DNA of 64,000 bases, taken from contig OZ037767.1 in assembly GCA_964035545.1 (NCBI GenBank), positions 10,716,207-10,780,206 on the forward strand, given 5' to 3'. Position numbers and translations under genes: made by a program. Positions 1 through 10,700 of the stretch are shown in pieces (within the stretch, counting starts at the first letter, position 1; every line of letters begins with the position of its first letter). The stretch is from Bugula neritina. Taxonomy: Eukaryota; Bryozoa; Gymnolaemata; Cheilostomatida; Bugulidae. A model generated the notes under the pieces. It had not been told where the DNA came from and did not search any database. It saw only the letters and a program-made list of their open reading frames with translations.

Positions 1-1144
1 GAGATATTCCAATAGTGCACAGAGTTATTAAATTACACGAAAAGTAAGTATTCTAGAACGTTCTGGCTCCTTGCCAGTAGACTTCCTTGTAAAATTTGTA
101 TTCGTAGTTCATCTGTTTGTAGTTTTTTTATTCCACTTGTAACTTTTATCAATTTTTTTTAAAGGGAGGATTTCTGTTGTGGTAGATTACAGTTCTTCTA
201 TACATTGTGTCAAATCAAATGTCTGATGAAGCCAAGTCGTGGTTTCAAAAATAAGAAAGTTTTCATTAAATTCAAGTCAGGCAGATAGCTTAAATAGCTT
301 TGAGTAAATTCAAATACAGTTTAACAGTTGTAATGGCAAGTGTGTATGACACAAGTAACTGATAACTCTTATATGTTTACTGTGAAACTTTACTTCGAGA
401 CTTTTTTGCTGCAATATTTCATCTAAACTGGTTGAAATAACAATACTAAATGATCCACTGTAAATACAACTCATTGTGCTGTAAATACAACTCATTGTGC
501 TGTAAATACAACTCATTGTGCTATAAATATACAGAGAAGATGGCACCACGAAGTTTCTCACTAAAGGTGACAATAACAGAGTAGATGATAGAGGGTTGTA
601 TGCACCCGGTCAGCTATGGCTGAAACGAGAAGATGTCGTAGGCCGCGCTAGAGGGTGAGTGTTTATAGAACATAGCACATGCTATACTGTATACCGTATT
701 ATGCCTTGTTGTATGCTAACCTACATTCAGTTACATTATAAAGTATGCTATGGGTTATGGGCTGTACTTTAGACTCTTCACGTTTGTTTACAGATTTCTA
801 CCTTATGTTGGAATAGTTACTATATTAATGAACGACTACCCACAGTTGAAGGTAAGTTTGTTTCTGTGAGAGACTTAGTCTTTCTGTCACTATTGCCTTT
901 TGCTCACTGGTTTATGATGCTGTAACCATTTCTGAACTTCTTGTGGCTACATGCATTGTTTGAAAGATTTCCAATGATTCGAAACACCTTAATAAATATT
1001 ATGTTTTATTCATTGATTGCATTGCATTTTGATGAGATTTGATTTAATGAGTTTACTATTTTTGTTACGTTGATTTTATGCTTGTAGTACGCTGTGTTAG
1101 GATGTCTGGGCATATATGTCCTGATTCATCGTGAAACCAACTAG
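1..1144 (+). CDS. SEC11: Signal peptidase complex catalytic subunit SEC11, 3' part (4 exons)
   Basis: SEC11 is the membrane-bound serine protease that removes signal peptides from proteins entering the ER. The window opens inside the gene. Coding exons are 1-43, 535-654, 794-851 and 1088-1144 (stop TAG), giving the last 91 residues. All junctions are GT-AG and in phase. The first exon encodes [10 protein letters not shown], which holds the conserved catalytic His of the family; the second encodes [17 protein letters not shown], the conserved GDNN..DD box with the catalytic Asp region, then DVVGRARG. The third and fourth encode [18 protein letters not shown] and the hydrophobic C-terminal segment ending in HRETN. 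This matches animal SEC11A/SEC11C from end to end; I cannot tell which paralogue name applies. The promoter, signal anchor and catalytic Ser lie left of the window. Confidence 0.95.
457..530. repeat. 21-bp tandem repeat in SEC11 intron
   Basis: About 3.3 copies of a 21-bp unit (ctgtaaatacaactcattgt plus g) sit immediately before the acceptor of SEC11 exon 535-654. The unit is a multiple of three and lacks stops in some frames, which creates a spurious short open frame. Confidence 0.85.
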
Positions 1145-1525
1145 CCATTTAAGATCTGAATCTTTCTTCCTACCTTCTTCTTAAAAAAACCATAACCAGT
1201 AAATAGAACAAGCACCTGCATCTAAGTGTCAGATTTTATTTCAATGCCCTGACATACTTAAGCAACTTTTCCAATATAAATATTTGTTGTTATCTTAAGT
1301 AAAATGTTTCCACCAGAATACTATATTTTACAAAAAGTTTTGACAGCTCTATGTATTTTCTTTTTAATACAAACTTCCAAACTAATTTTATGGATTATTG
1401 TGAACACTAAATCTGTTTGTTGTTGATATTTGAATGGGCATGTTTTAACTGCAAAGAATGTATTTAGATCTATCTCCGTAGATGTTGGTATAAGTCTAAG
1501 TTAATTATTGTTAAACTGTTGTTGA

Positions 1526-1531
1526 AATAAA
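1526..1531 (+). promoter_or_regulatory. Poly(A) signal of SEC11
   Basis: AATAAA lies 382 bp after the SEC11 stop codon and is followed by a short GT-rich stretch (tgttgata, ctgtgtc). It is the first canonical signal downstream on this strand. Confidence 0.6.
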
Positions 1532-1562
1532 TGTTGATATTATAGCATTCTTATCTGTGTCA

Positions 1563-1573
1563 TTTATTTTATT
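1563..1573 (-). promoter_or_regulatory. Poly(A) signals of the membrane-protein gene
   Basis: Two overlapping AATAAA hexamers on the minus strand (at 1568-1563 and 1573-1568) lie about 185 bp beyond the stop at 1758. They fall about 30 bp from the opposing SEC11 signal, so the two mature 3' ends probably meet or overlap. Confidence 0.55.
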
Positions 1574-1757
1574 ACTGAACATAGTAGCATAATAAAGTAT
1601 TTCATACATTGACAGTTGCTTACAAATTACAAATTAATATTGATCAACCATTTAGTAACAGTGTCAAAGTTGACATTAAATACATTACACAATTATATAA
1701 TTGAGATCATGAAAAGTGTGGTACCCCAGTATGATCTGGTTAACTAGGTAGTCTAAT

Positions 1758-4700
1758 TTAGTCTTTGCTAGACTGGTCCGGTGTACTTCCTAATGGCCCA
1801 GACTGGGCTAGCGTACTGTCTAATGGACCAGATTGGTCTGGCATGTTGTCATCCATGCAGTTCAAGGCTGTGTGGTCTGAGGAGCTGTTAAAAGAAGGTA
1901 TGGGCTCCAGAGGCTCTTGGATTGCCAGTACGGTGCTATTGTCCAAATTTGTAGCAGTCAGACTGAACTGTACTTTCATTGTTGATGGAATGCTTTCTGA
2001 TCCATTAACTGAGAAGAACCGCTCTTGTGTTGGTGGTGGTGCCACACACTTATCTAACAGCGGGTCACTCCTTTGACTAGAACCAGTTGTTGTTGGTGCT
2101 GCAACCTGAATCTCCGGCGCAGGTGCCTTCCGGAACTTGTTGAGTAGTTTTCCATGACTTCTGGGGTGGGGGGCGCTGTAGCTGTAGAGAGGCACCTTTT
2201 TAAACGCCAACGGTTTCTTTCCACTACCTACCAACAACCATGTGCTATCCCCTAAACTAAATTTGCAGGGAATAAAATGTGGTTTTGTAATAGCATATCT
2301 ATCCACTTACCTTGTGCACCCTTGTTCTTCATGAGATCGGCCATTTGTTTTCTCTGAGAGAAATCCTCATCACTGGTTGCATCATTATTTCGACCCTCTA
2401 CTAAAAGGGTTGGTTACGATTTTATGCAACCCATAGTGTCCTTTATATTTGCAGATCATACATAATAAATATACCAGTAAAATGGGTGTACGGTCATTTT
2501 AGTTGCGGTAATTTATAACAAAACAATTGTATGTAATTCTCATACTTGCATACATCAAATTACGTACATACAGCTGGATTTCCTGAAACTTGAAAGAGGC
2601 CACCCATAAGTACAAACACAACTAAAGCTCCCACAACCACTCCCACTATCCACAGAGGGCTTCTCTTTGGTTCTTCAAAGTCTGTATTAGCTGTCTCTAA
2701 ATGTATAAGATGTAGGTGACTGTGTTATTAACATATTTATGTGTGTATGCTTTATATACATTACGCATTACATGTGAAAAACATTAAAATTAAATAAAGA
2801 TATGTCAATATAAAACAGAATAAGCAAAATATTTTTTCTGTTTGGGACAAGATCTTTATTTCTAGCCTAATTTATAAACTTGTAAAGTAAATTAGATACT
2901 TGATGTTTTAATATAACTGGTGTTGAGCATAGCTGTAGAATATATATAATGCTCTTACACTGCTAGTTATAGATCATTTGGACTATTCTGTATAGGCGCA
3001 ATTCATATTACAGAGTAAATAATGGCATGCAATAACTACCTGCTACGGCTTCAATCGTGGCTTCTATGATGATAGTAGCGGAATGAACATCTATGCCAAT
3101 CGGTCTGTTTCCAACCGTCACGTTGTATTGCACAGCAAAAGTGTCGTCAGAATATTTGGCTCTTGCTTCTTTTTCTATCCCATAGTCTTTGTTGTACATG
3201 AGGTCTACGCAGCTAAAGTAATATTTCTACAAGTATACATGTAGTATATGTAAGAATTTAGTGGTACCCTGCTATGCAGTTCAATATCATTGTTTATTAT
3301 TGCATTAGTGTCTGATGATTTCTGCCTGTTATAACACACTCTAACATGTAGTCTACTTAATTTTGATTGTATCTTTAAATCGATCATACTTCATGTTGAA
3401 AGATGATTTGAAAGTATAATTAAAAGATCTATTGCTACTTTACAGTTTTATGCCATTAGAAAGCTTGGAATTTACTGATTAGATGAAAACATTTGAGTTT
3501 TTCTAAAGCAGGGCTGTTAAACAGGCGGCCCCAGCGCTGGAAGTGACTCCCAGTCTACACCTATTTGGCCCTCAAAAGCATAAAGCAAAAATTATTTTTC
3601 AAGTATGCAGGCTTAGAGTGAAAAACGACTTTTTATATGTCTTATTCATACATATGCTACAAAACATGCAGCCTGCATTAACTATTGGGACTTTATTGTG
3701 TAGCTAGTGATTCATAAGGATTTGGAATGAAATATTCTAAAAAATACTGGCCCTGTGGCCCCCAGCACAAACTAAAGTTTACAACATGGCCGGCACCACG
3801 GAACATTTCCGTTCAGTGGCCCTCAGCTTAAAAAGGTTTGACACACCCTGGTCTAAAGTATCCGTGCAATCCTGGAGAAGTTGTGTAAGCAGCAATGCAC
3901 TGTGGAGAAATTATGTAATGCTCTCAACATTGCAGTTGACCCTACCGGGATTTGAGCGCATGACCTAGCACATTATACTAGGTCAGCCCTCTAATCCCTA
4001 GCCTTCGTATGAAGATATTTGAATCAGAGAAATAAGTTCTGTGTTGTAAGAGGGTAAAGTTGTCATTTAAACTGAATTTAGTGAATAATTTTGAGATTAT
4101 GTATTATTATATTACATTTGCTGCATGTGTACTTAAAGCATATTATGCTAGTCCTGAAACAACCTAAGTAGGAATAAAACAACACTATCACAACGGACTT
4201 TTGGTAGATTGACTCAGGGGAAAAGAGTGGGATGAATTGGTGTTTAGGTGCAGTAGTGGAGAAGTTTTAATAGCTTAAGATCTGTAATTGTCTTTAGGGG
4301 TTTTGGTTTGGGGCATGGCTTGAAATTCTCATGAGAACACAATTTTCTTTGCTACATTTTTTATCTAGAACACAGGCTCTTCTCAATTTATCCATTACTG
4401 CACCTACCTCTGAATATCCTGCAAACTGTGCAGAAACTAGCCACTTTTCAAGGATAGGAAAAAGTGAGTGCATGAAAGCAATGTGTTATTTCAAATTAGT
4501 AAGTTTAAGTATTTAGTGGCATAAAATGTACTTAAAACAGAAGGCTGCCAGCACTATAATATAGCTCACAGCTAATTTAAGGCAAATGACTGAAACTGTT
4601 AATGATACACATTTTTTGCCACCCAATCTCTTTCTATACTAGGTAGCATGCATACCAAGTTTGAATTGAAGTAGATCCCAATCTCCACTGCACAAGAGTT

Positions 4701-7088
4701 AAAGTATTGAGATTTGATAGCATATCTTAGCACTGTTCTTTCTTGATCACCAATACTTTTAGCTGATGAATTGTCCAACCTAAACCTGCCAATTATATTA
4801 TAAACTTGCGTTTACCCTCACCACTGACTATTAAAAGCTTAGTTTATAATATTTAGTACGTGGTGGCTCTTTTTAGAGTTCTTGATATTCTATATCCTTG
4901 TTCAATTTTAGTAAGCACTTGTACGTTATGCACACAACACCCACGTTAGATAGTATTAAGTGAGGGATTATGAATGAAATTACTAATAAAAATTAAATAT
5001 CTGGATTGCTTTATTCTATACAGTAAACGCATCACTTCAATACAAAATTTTATATTACAATATACCTATATATAATTATATTTTTGTATCACAATATATA
5101 TTAAAATACATATTGTTGGGACAGTCCAAGAGTATTGAAAGCTTTTGTTACATTATGCTAATATTATTTAAACAACAAGCACACATCAATACAGCTTTAA
5201 TTGGAGTTTTATAGCTATGTTGGCTATTTTATGCTTTTCTACATTTTGTATGGCATAGCTTATTTTGGCTACCACAAAAAATGCTAACTTTTACACTACT
5301 ATATAAAGCCAGCACTTAATAATGTCATTCATACTTTTTCATCTAGTCTTTGGTGGTAAATACACATACCCTAATATAGTGAAACACAACACATATTTTT
5401 ATATAACAGCAGGCTGCAAAATACATTTAATATGCATTTTATTACTGCTGCTCTCATAAATCTTCAAGGTTGCTGGAAATGTTATTGTGGAGTAGTTACT
5501 TACTGCATAATACAACTGAAATTCTGGACTACAGGAAACTGTGTGTTGAGTAGCGTGAGCTCATAGCGTTCTCCTAGAGCCACATATACTACTGGAGCAG
5601 ATGGAATTGACACTTTCTCTCTCTGAAGTTAAAACAGCAATAGAATCAACAACTAATTTTTTTTTATAAAAGTGATATTTTATGAGGAAATATAAACATT
5701 TTAGTTAACGCTTTATTAGCTAGTGCCTTTTGCTATACTTTGAATACAAACTGATTTAAAAAAGAGGTAGTTTATACTAGATGATATCACTCGTGGTAAT
5801 GATGAGCATGATTGTTATTTTGCAGTATGTTCAGTAATGCTTACAGTACAGAAAAGTACTGTGACTTAGATAGAACAAAGTAATCAATAATTGATTTCTC
5901 CTACCCTTATAATTTTTATTAAAAGTCACACAAAAGTTCAAACAAAATGTCTAGTAAAGTAAATGTATCACAACTTATCAAAACTATTAAATGGAACTTA
6001 TGTATTGTGGATTACACAGAAAATCTGGTATACTAAAGAACTTCTGGTATAATAAATATGATTTTCAACAATTCAATGACTTTTACCTTTTCCAAACTTA
6101 GCTGAGTCAAGTTCGTCGCCTGTAAAAAAGAAAATATACATTTATAGAAAGCCTTTATAGTGCATGTAGCATGCAGCTTTCATGTTCATTCTACCAGTAG
6201 CAATTAGCAACCTATTTAGGTTATAGTAGAAAACAGGTTAAAAACGCAATAAGTGAAAAAATTCAAAGTAAGCAAATTTCTTTCTTTCTGAATGCATAGT
6301 TCTGAAAAGGATAGTTGCACCCTATTTCTGGCTCCCACAAATGAACAAAAAAGAAGACATTGCAGATGTTTATTATAATATTTCTCTTGAATGGGGCTAA
6401 TTTAGGAGAAAAATAGTTGTGCACAAGTTTGGTATAAACTATAATGTAATAAAATGATGGTACATTCTAAAACTTTAGCTAAATAAACTTAAATAATTTA
6501 TAAAAACTTGGTTTTTGAGTTTGGTGCGGGTTTATCAATTTATTTGTACTTAACTTGGGTCATACCGTGGAAGCTAGGAAGCCATCCGTTCTAACATGGT
6601 CTAGATCTTTATTTTCATAGTTGTTTACACATGCGTGATAAAAAAGGAGATTGAATACTGCAGCCTGGGTATAATGACCAGCATAGCCCCAGAATATATA
6701 CAAGACATACATAAATGCAAGGTATCTGTGCATGTCATCAACTACATCACTTTACTATCAGTTGATAGCAGCAGTAAGTAAATCTAATCTGTCAGCATAA
6801 ACTATGCAAAACATTTACAAATGAAATTTTGAAAACGTTTGAAATTTCTCAGTTTCTTCAAATGATTCGAATAATTTTCATGTTCATCATATTTCAAGAA
6901 AAAACACGTGGGATGAAGAGACATTGTTGCAAACTGACAAGATGAAGTAGTACTCTTAGCTTGATCTTACAATGGCCATTACGTGGTTTCCAAGCTTCGC
7001 ACTATGCAAACGGAGTCTTCATTTGATTTTTGGAAACACTTACATCGAATGAAACCATAAGTTCGTCTGTACGAGCATCCATTCCCAT
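1758..7088 (-). CDS. Unrecognised single-pass membrane protein, 7 exons
   Basis: I do not recognise this gene. Coding exons on the minus strand are 7044-7088 (start uncertain), 6087-6119, 5504-5622, 3040-3212, 2568-2696, 2311-2400 and 1758-2251 (stop TAA). They total 361 codons and every phase agrees (0,0,2,1,1,1), which strongly supports a real gene. The N-terminal half looks extracellular: possible N-glycosylation sites NLT, NFS and NVT, two nearby Cys (FSCIMHC), and beta-rich text such as VGNRPIGIDVHSATIII. Next come a basic EEPKRS stop-transfer flank and a hydrophobic segment (LWIVGVVVGALVVVFVLMGG) of about 20 residues. The remaining tail of about 195 residues is probably cytoplasmic, rich in Ser, Pro and Thr, and ends in a short imperfect SGPLDST/SGPLGST repeat. 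No signal peptide is visible in frame before the first exon, so the 5' end may be incomplete. The donor at 2567 (T|GTACGT) was chosen over GTATGT at 2571 because only it keeps the frame open. Confidence 0.7.
3509..3850. mobile_element. Non-autonomous hAT-type element (MITE)
   Basis: The ends read CAGGGCTGTTAAAC on the left and, on the opposite strand, CAGGGTGTGTCAAACC on the right. These are the CAGNG..GTNAAAC termini usual for hAT transposons. The flanks are an 8-bp near-duplication, ttctaaag (3501-3508) and gtctaaag (3851-3858), the target-site length expected for hAT. Internal GC-rich GGCGGCCC and GGCCC blocks occur near both ends. No transposase frame is present. It lies in an intron of the membrane-protein gene. 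Confidence 0.8.
3925..4006 (-). repeat. tRNA-like fragment (possible SINE head)
   Basis: Read on the minus strand, a 7-bp stem GACCTAG/CTAGGTC in the place of an anticodon arm is followed by GCGCTCAAATCCCG, which resembles an RNA polymerase III B box and T arm. No acceptor stem forms. It looks like a decayed tRNA-derived repeat rather than a tRNA gene. Confidence 0.4.
4245..4407. mobile_element. GGTGCAGTA MITE, copy A
   Basis: The element starts TA|GGTGCAGTAGTGGAG and ends TCCATTACTGCACC|TA, so it has inverted ends of about 20 bp flanked by TA, 163 bp including both TA. The inside reads as the reverse of the other copies. It lies in an intron of the membrane-protein gene. Confidence 0.75.
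4408..5503. other. Intron sequence, A+T-rich, no feature seen
   Basis: This is the remainder of the large intron (3213-5503) of the membrane-protein gene. It is A+T-rich single-copy-looking DNA; I see no exon, RNA gene or clear repeat. Confidence 0.5.
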
Positions 7089-7341
7089 TATGCAAAAGAA
7101 TGGAAATGCAGTGGCCAACAACTAACAAGATATGTGCCCAGTAATGAGATAAGATGTAGCCAAGGGCATATTATTTCAACGCATCTTGTATTAGTATTGC
7201 CAAGTAACACAAAGAGCTACATCACGGCTCGTATACAATGTTGCTAAGGCTTCTTTTCTGATGGAACTACAAGGCTAAATATGATAAAAAAATTTTACGA
7301 GAAATCGAAACTAGAAAAGTTTAAAAGTTTTAGAGACAACC

Positions 7342-7347
7342 TTTATT
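7342..7347 (-). promoter_or_regulatory. Poly(A) signal of golgin-84
   Basis: AATAAA on the minus strand, 423 bp past the golgin-84 stop codon and about 250 bp before the first exon of the next gene on the same strand. Confidence 0.5.
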
Positions 7348-7769
7348 TATATTATTTGTATACTTTGAATCATTAGCATAATGTAATTTAGTAACTTTTA
7401 TATAAAACAGAACTAAATACAACATAAATATTTATAATTTAATACAGCTCATAAGAAAATAGAAATGAGAAGTTGCATAAAATAGATAATAGTGAACTTT
7501 TACTAGCAGCTTAGCATATTCTTTTTAGTTGAGATGGTACAAATGACAAAATAAAAGCAAACTTCTTCTATCGAGAGGTTCAAACCAGTGCCCAGTGGTT
7601 TGAACCAGCTTAGCAAAATAAATAATTAAACTGAGTATGTTGAGAAGAGCAAGCAATGATGGTAGACATGGAGGATTGAGTTTATAGCGTATTCAGTCCA
7701 ACAGAGCGTTTCATGTTCAAGTGGCCTGTGGTCTTCGTTCTAAGCTGATGACTGGTGGGGGGGAGCTGG

Positions 7770-10700
7770 TCACGTTGGAAGATCTTTAGGCACATGGTCT
7801 AAGGGTACAGGCATGTGACTGTGTTCAGAGCCATGCATCTCAGGCTGGTAGGTCAGTAACACTATCATCGTCCACAGGTGAAGGAGTAACTACAAACACA
7901 GGTATTACAGGTAAACACAGGTGTTACATGTAAACACAGCATCACAAGGTACACCACCTGTACATTGTCATGTCAGTTATGTAATGTGATGGAGATGAAT
8001 ACAAAATAATAAGTTAAGTTGTAAATGTCTTTGGCTCAACCACCTTTGATCAGCTAGTAATTTATTACATGAATATTTTATTAGATTAGCTGATTGACTT
8101 TTAACAATCTTCCTTCTTAAGTTATAGAAATATATTATTCTATATTTTCCCAGTTTCATCTAGCATTTCAAAATATATATTCACCATCAAAATGGTATGA
8201 GTGAATCTGACAAGTATATAATAGTATCCAATAGTTTTATTTTAGTTAACCATCAATGCAGCTATTTCTACCCCAAGTCTAACATCTGTGTGTATATATA
8301 GTACAGTATATATAATAGCGTATGTAATACAGTATATATAATACAGCATATATAGCAGAGCATATATAATGTAGCATATATAACACAGCATATATAACAG
8401 AGTGTATATAATACATGATATATATTACAGTATATATAATAAAGCACATAATTTTATAATACGGCATATATAATACAGCATAATATATTGTACAGTATAT
8501 AATATAGTACAGCATATATATAATATAGGATATATCTATAGTACAACATATATAAAATACAGTATATATAATACAGAGTTATCTTACCATGTATATAATA
8601 ACGAACACCCTGGCTATAGGATACCGTCTCAGAAACACACCAAGTCTAATGCTACAAAATTAAAGAAGTAGAATCAAAGACCAGCAGTAATTGAAAAGTG
8701 ACTGTCAAATAGTATAGTATTATCCCTCGTCATTCGGTCATTATATAACAGTGAAAAGTTGAAACTGTGTGTTTGGGCAGTAAACTATGTCAGTTATATT
8801 TTAAGAGCGTTATAAGATTATTTTACTGATTTCTTAGTGAAGCCAGTTTCATAGTATCTTTGAACACTGATGATGACTTAGGTTTATACTGATACGTCGT
8901 GGAGAGATTTTTTTCTAAACATATTGCATCAGCTTTTAAAATACGAATGTTCCAATAGATTTAAAACGAATTAAAGCTTATAACTTAAAACTAAATCCAA
9001 GAGCATCTTACTAGTAATCAACCAATCCACAAGCACCTTACAAGTAATCAACCAATCCACGGGCAGGTTACACATAGCTAAGACAGGTACCTGAATCGGT
9101 CTATCGTGTTTGCTGCTCGTTTGACCTTTCGGGCGAACTCTGGGTCTGTCGGAGATTCTTTGAGGAAGGAGGGAAGATTTGGTCGATGTCTCATTCCATC
9201 TTCCTCGCCCACGTACACCGTAGTGCTCTGTAATATGGCAATATGATAACAGCATAGTAACATGTAGTATATATATACCATCTAATATACACCGTAGTGC
9301 TCTGTAATATAACAATATAATAACAGTATAGGAAGATGTAATATATATAAAGATATACCATCCATTAACATTCACTCTAAAAGATATCATCAGCGCACAC
9401 CAGTAATACAGTATAATATAACACTGCAAAACAAAATGTATAATTTGCTGATATAGTATTCCATAAAAGAAACATAAATGTGGGCAGCTGGAATACTTGA
9501 TGACATATACACTCTGGGGAGACAACTCCTACTCATACAGTTGAATCTCATAAACAGAGTTTTGAAAGTAGAAGAATTTTATTTCAATTTTGCAATAACA
9601 TATTCACTGTTGAGTTGCAAATTACTTTTCCTTTAGCATACAAATAGAGTACGCAACATAAAGTGATAGTATATAATATACAATGTTAGTATACAGTGTT
9701 AGTATACACTATACAGTGTTAGTATACAATATACGGTGTTAGCATACAGTGTTAGTATACAGTGTTAGTATACAGTATACAGTGTTAGTATACAATATAC
9801 AGTGATAGTATACAGTGTTAGTATACAGTACACAGTAATAGTATACACTATACAGTACACAGTGTTAGTATACAGTATACAGTGTTAGTATACAGTATAC
9901 AGTGTTAGTATACAGCACACAGTGTTAGTATACAATATACAGTGTTAGTATACGACGTACTGCTGTGTTCTGATGTTCTGTCCTCTCCAGCTGTTTGCAC
10001 TGCTGCTCTGATCTCTCCAGCTGGAGTCTCAATGAGTTCTTCTCCGTGCTGAGAGACTCGACTAACGTCTGCTTCTCTATCAGATTCTCTGTGAGCTGAT
10101 GAAGTCTCGTCTCTAGCTCACTCTCTGAGGCAGTGCTTAGCTTTTTAGACATGACCTGTATAGCATGTATAGTGTACAGTATAGCGTGTAGAGTATAGCA
10201 TGTGTAGTATAGAGTATAGCATGTAGAGCATAGCATGTGTAGTGTATAGCATGTATAGTGTACAGTATAGCATGTAGAGTATAGCATGTGTAGTATAGAG
10301 TATAGCATGTGTAGTATAGAGTATAGCATGTGTAGTATAGAGTATAGCATGTGTAGTATAGAGTATAGCATGTGTAGTATAGAGTATAGCATGTATAGTA
10401 TAGAGTATAGCACATGTAGTAGAGTATAGCATGTAGAGTATAGCATGTGTAGTGTATAGCATGTAGAGTATAGCATGTGTAGTGTATAGCATGTATAGTG
10501 TACAGTATAGCGTGTAGAGTATAGCATGTGTAGTAGAGTATAGCATGTAGAGTATAGCATGTGTAGTGTATAGCATGTATAGTGTACAGTATAGCATGTA
10601 GAGTATAGCATGTGTAGTATAGAGTATAGCATGTGTAGTATAGAGTATAGCATGTATAGTATAGAGTATAGCATGTAGAGTATAGCATGTGTAGTAGTGT

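Noticed and set aside
1765-2076. Plus-strand frame of 103 codons
   Set aside because: Shadow of the last exon of the minus-strand membrane-protein gene.
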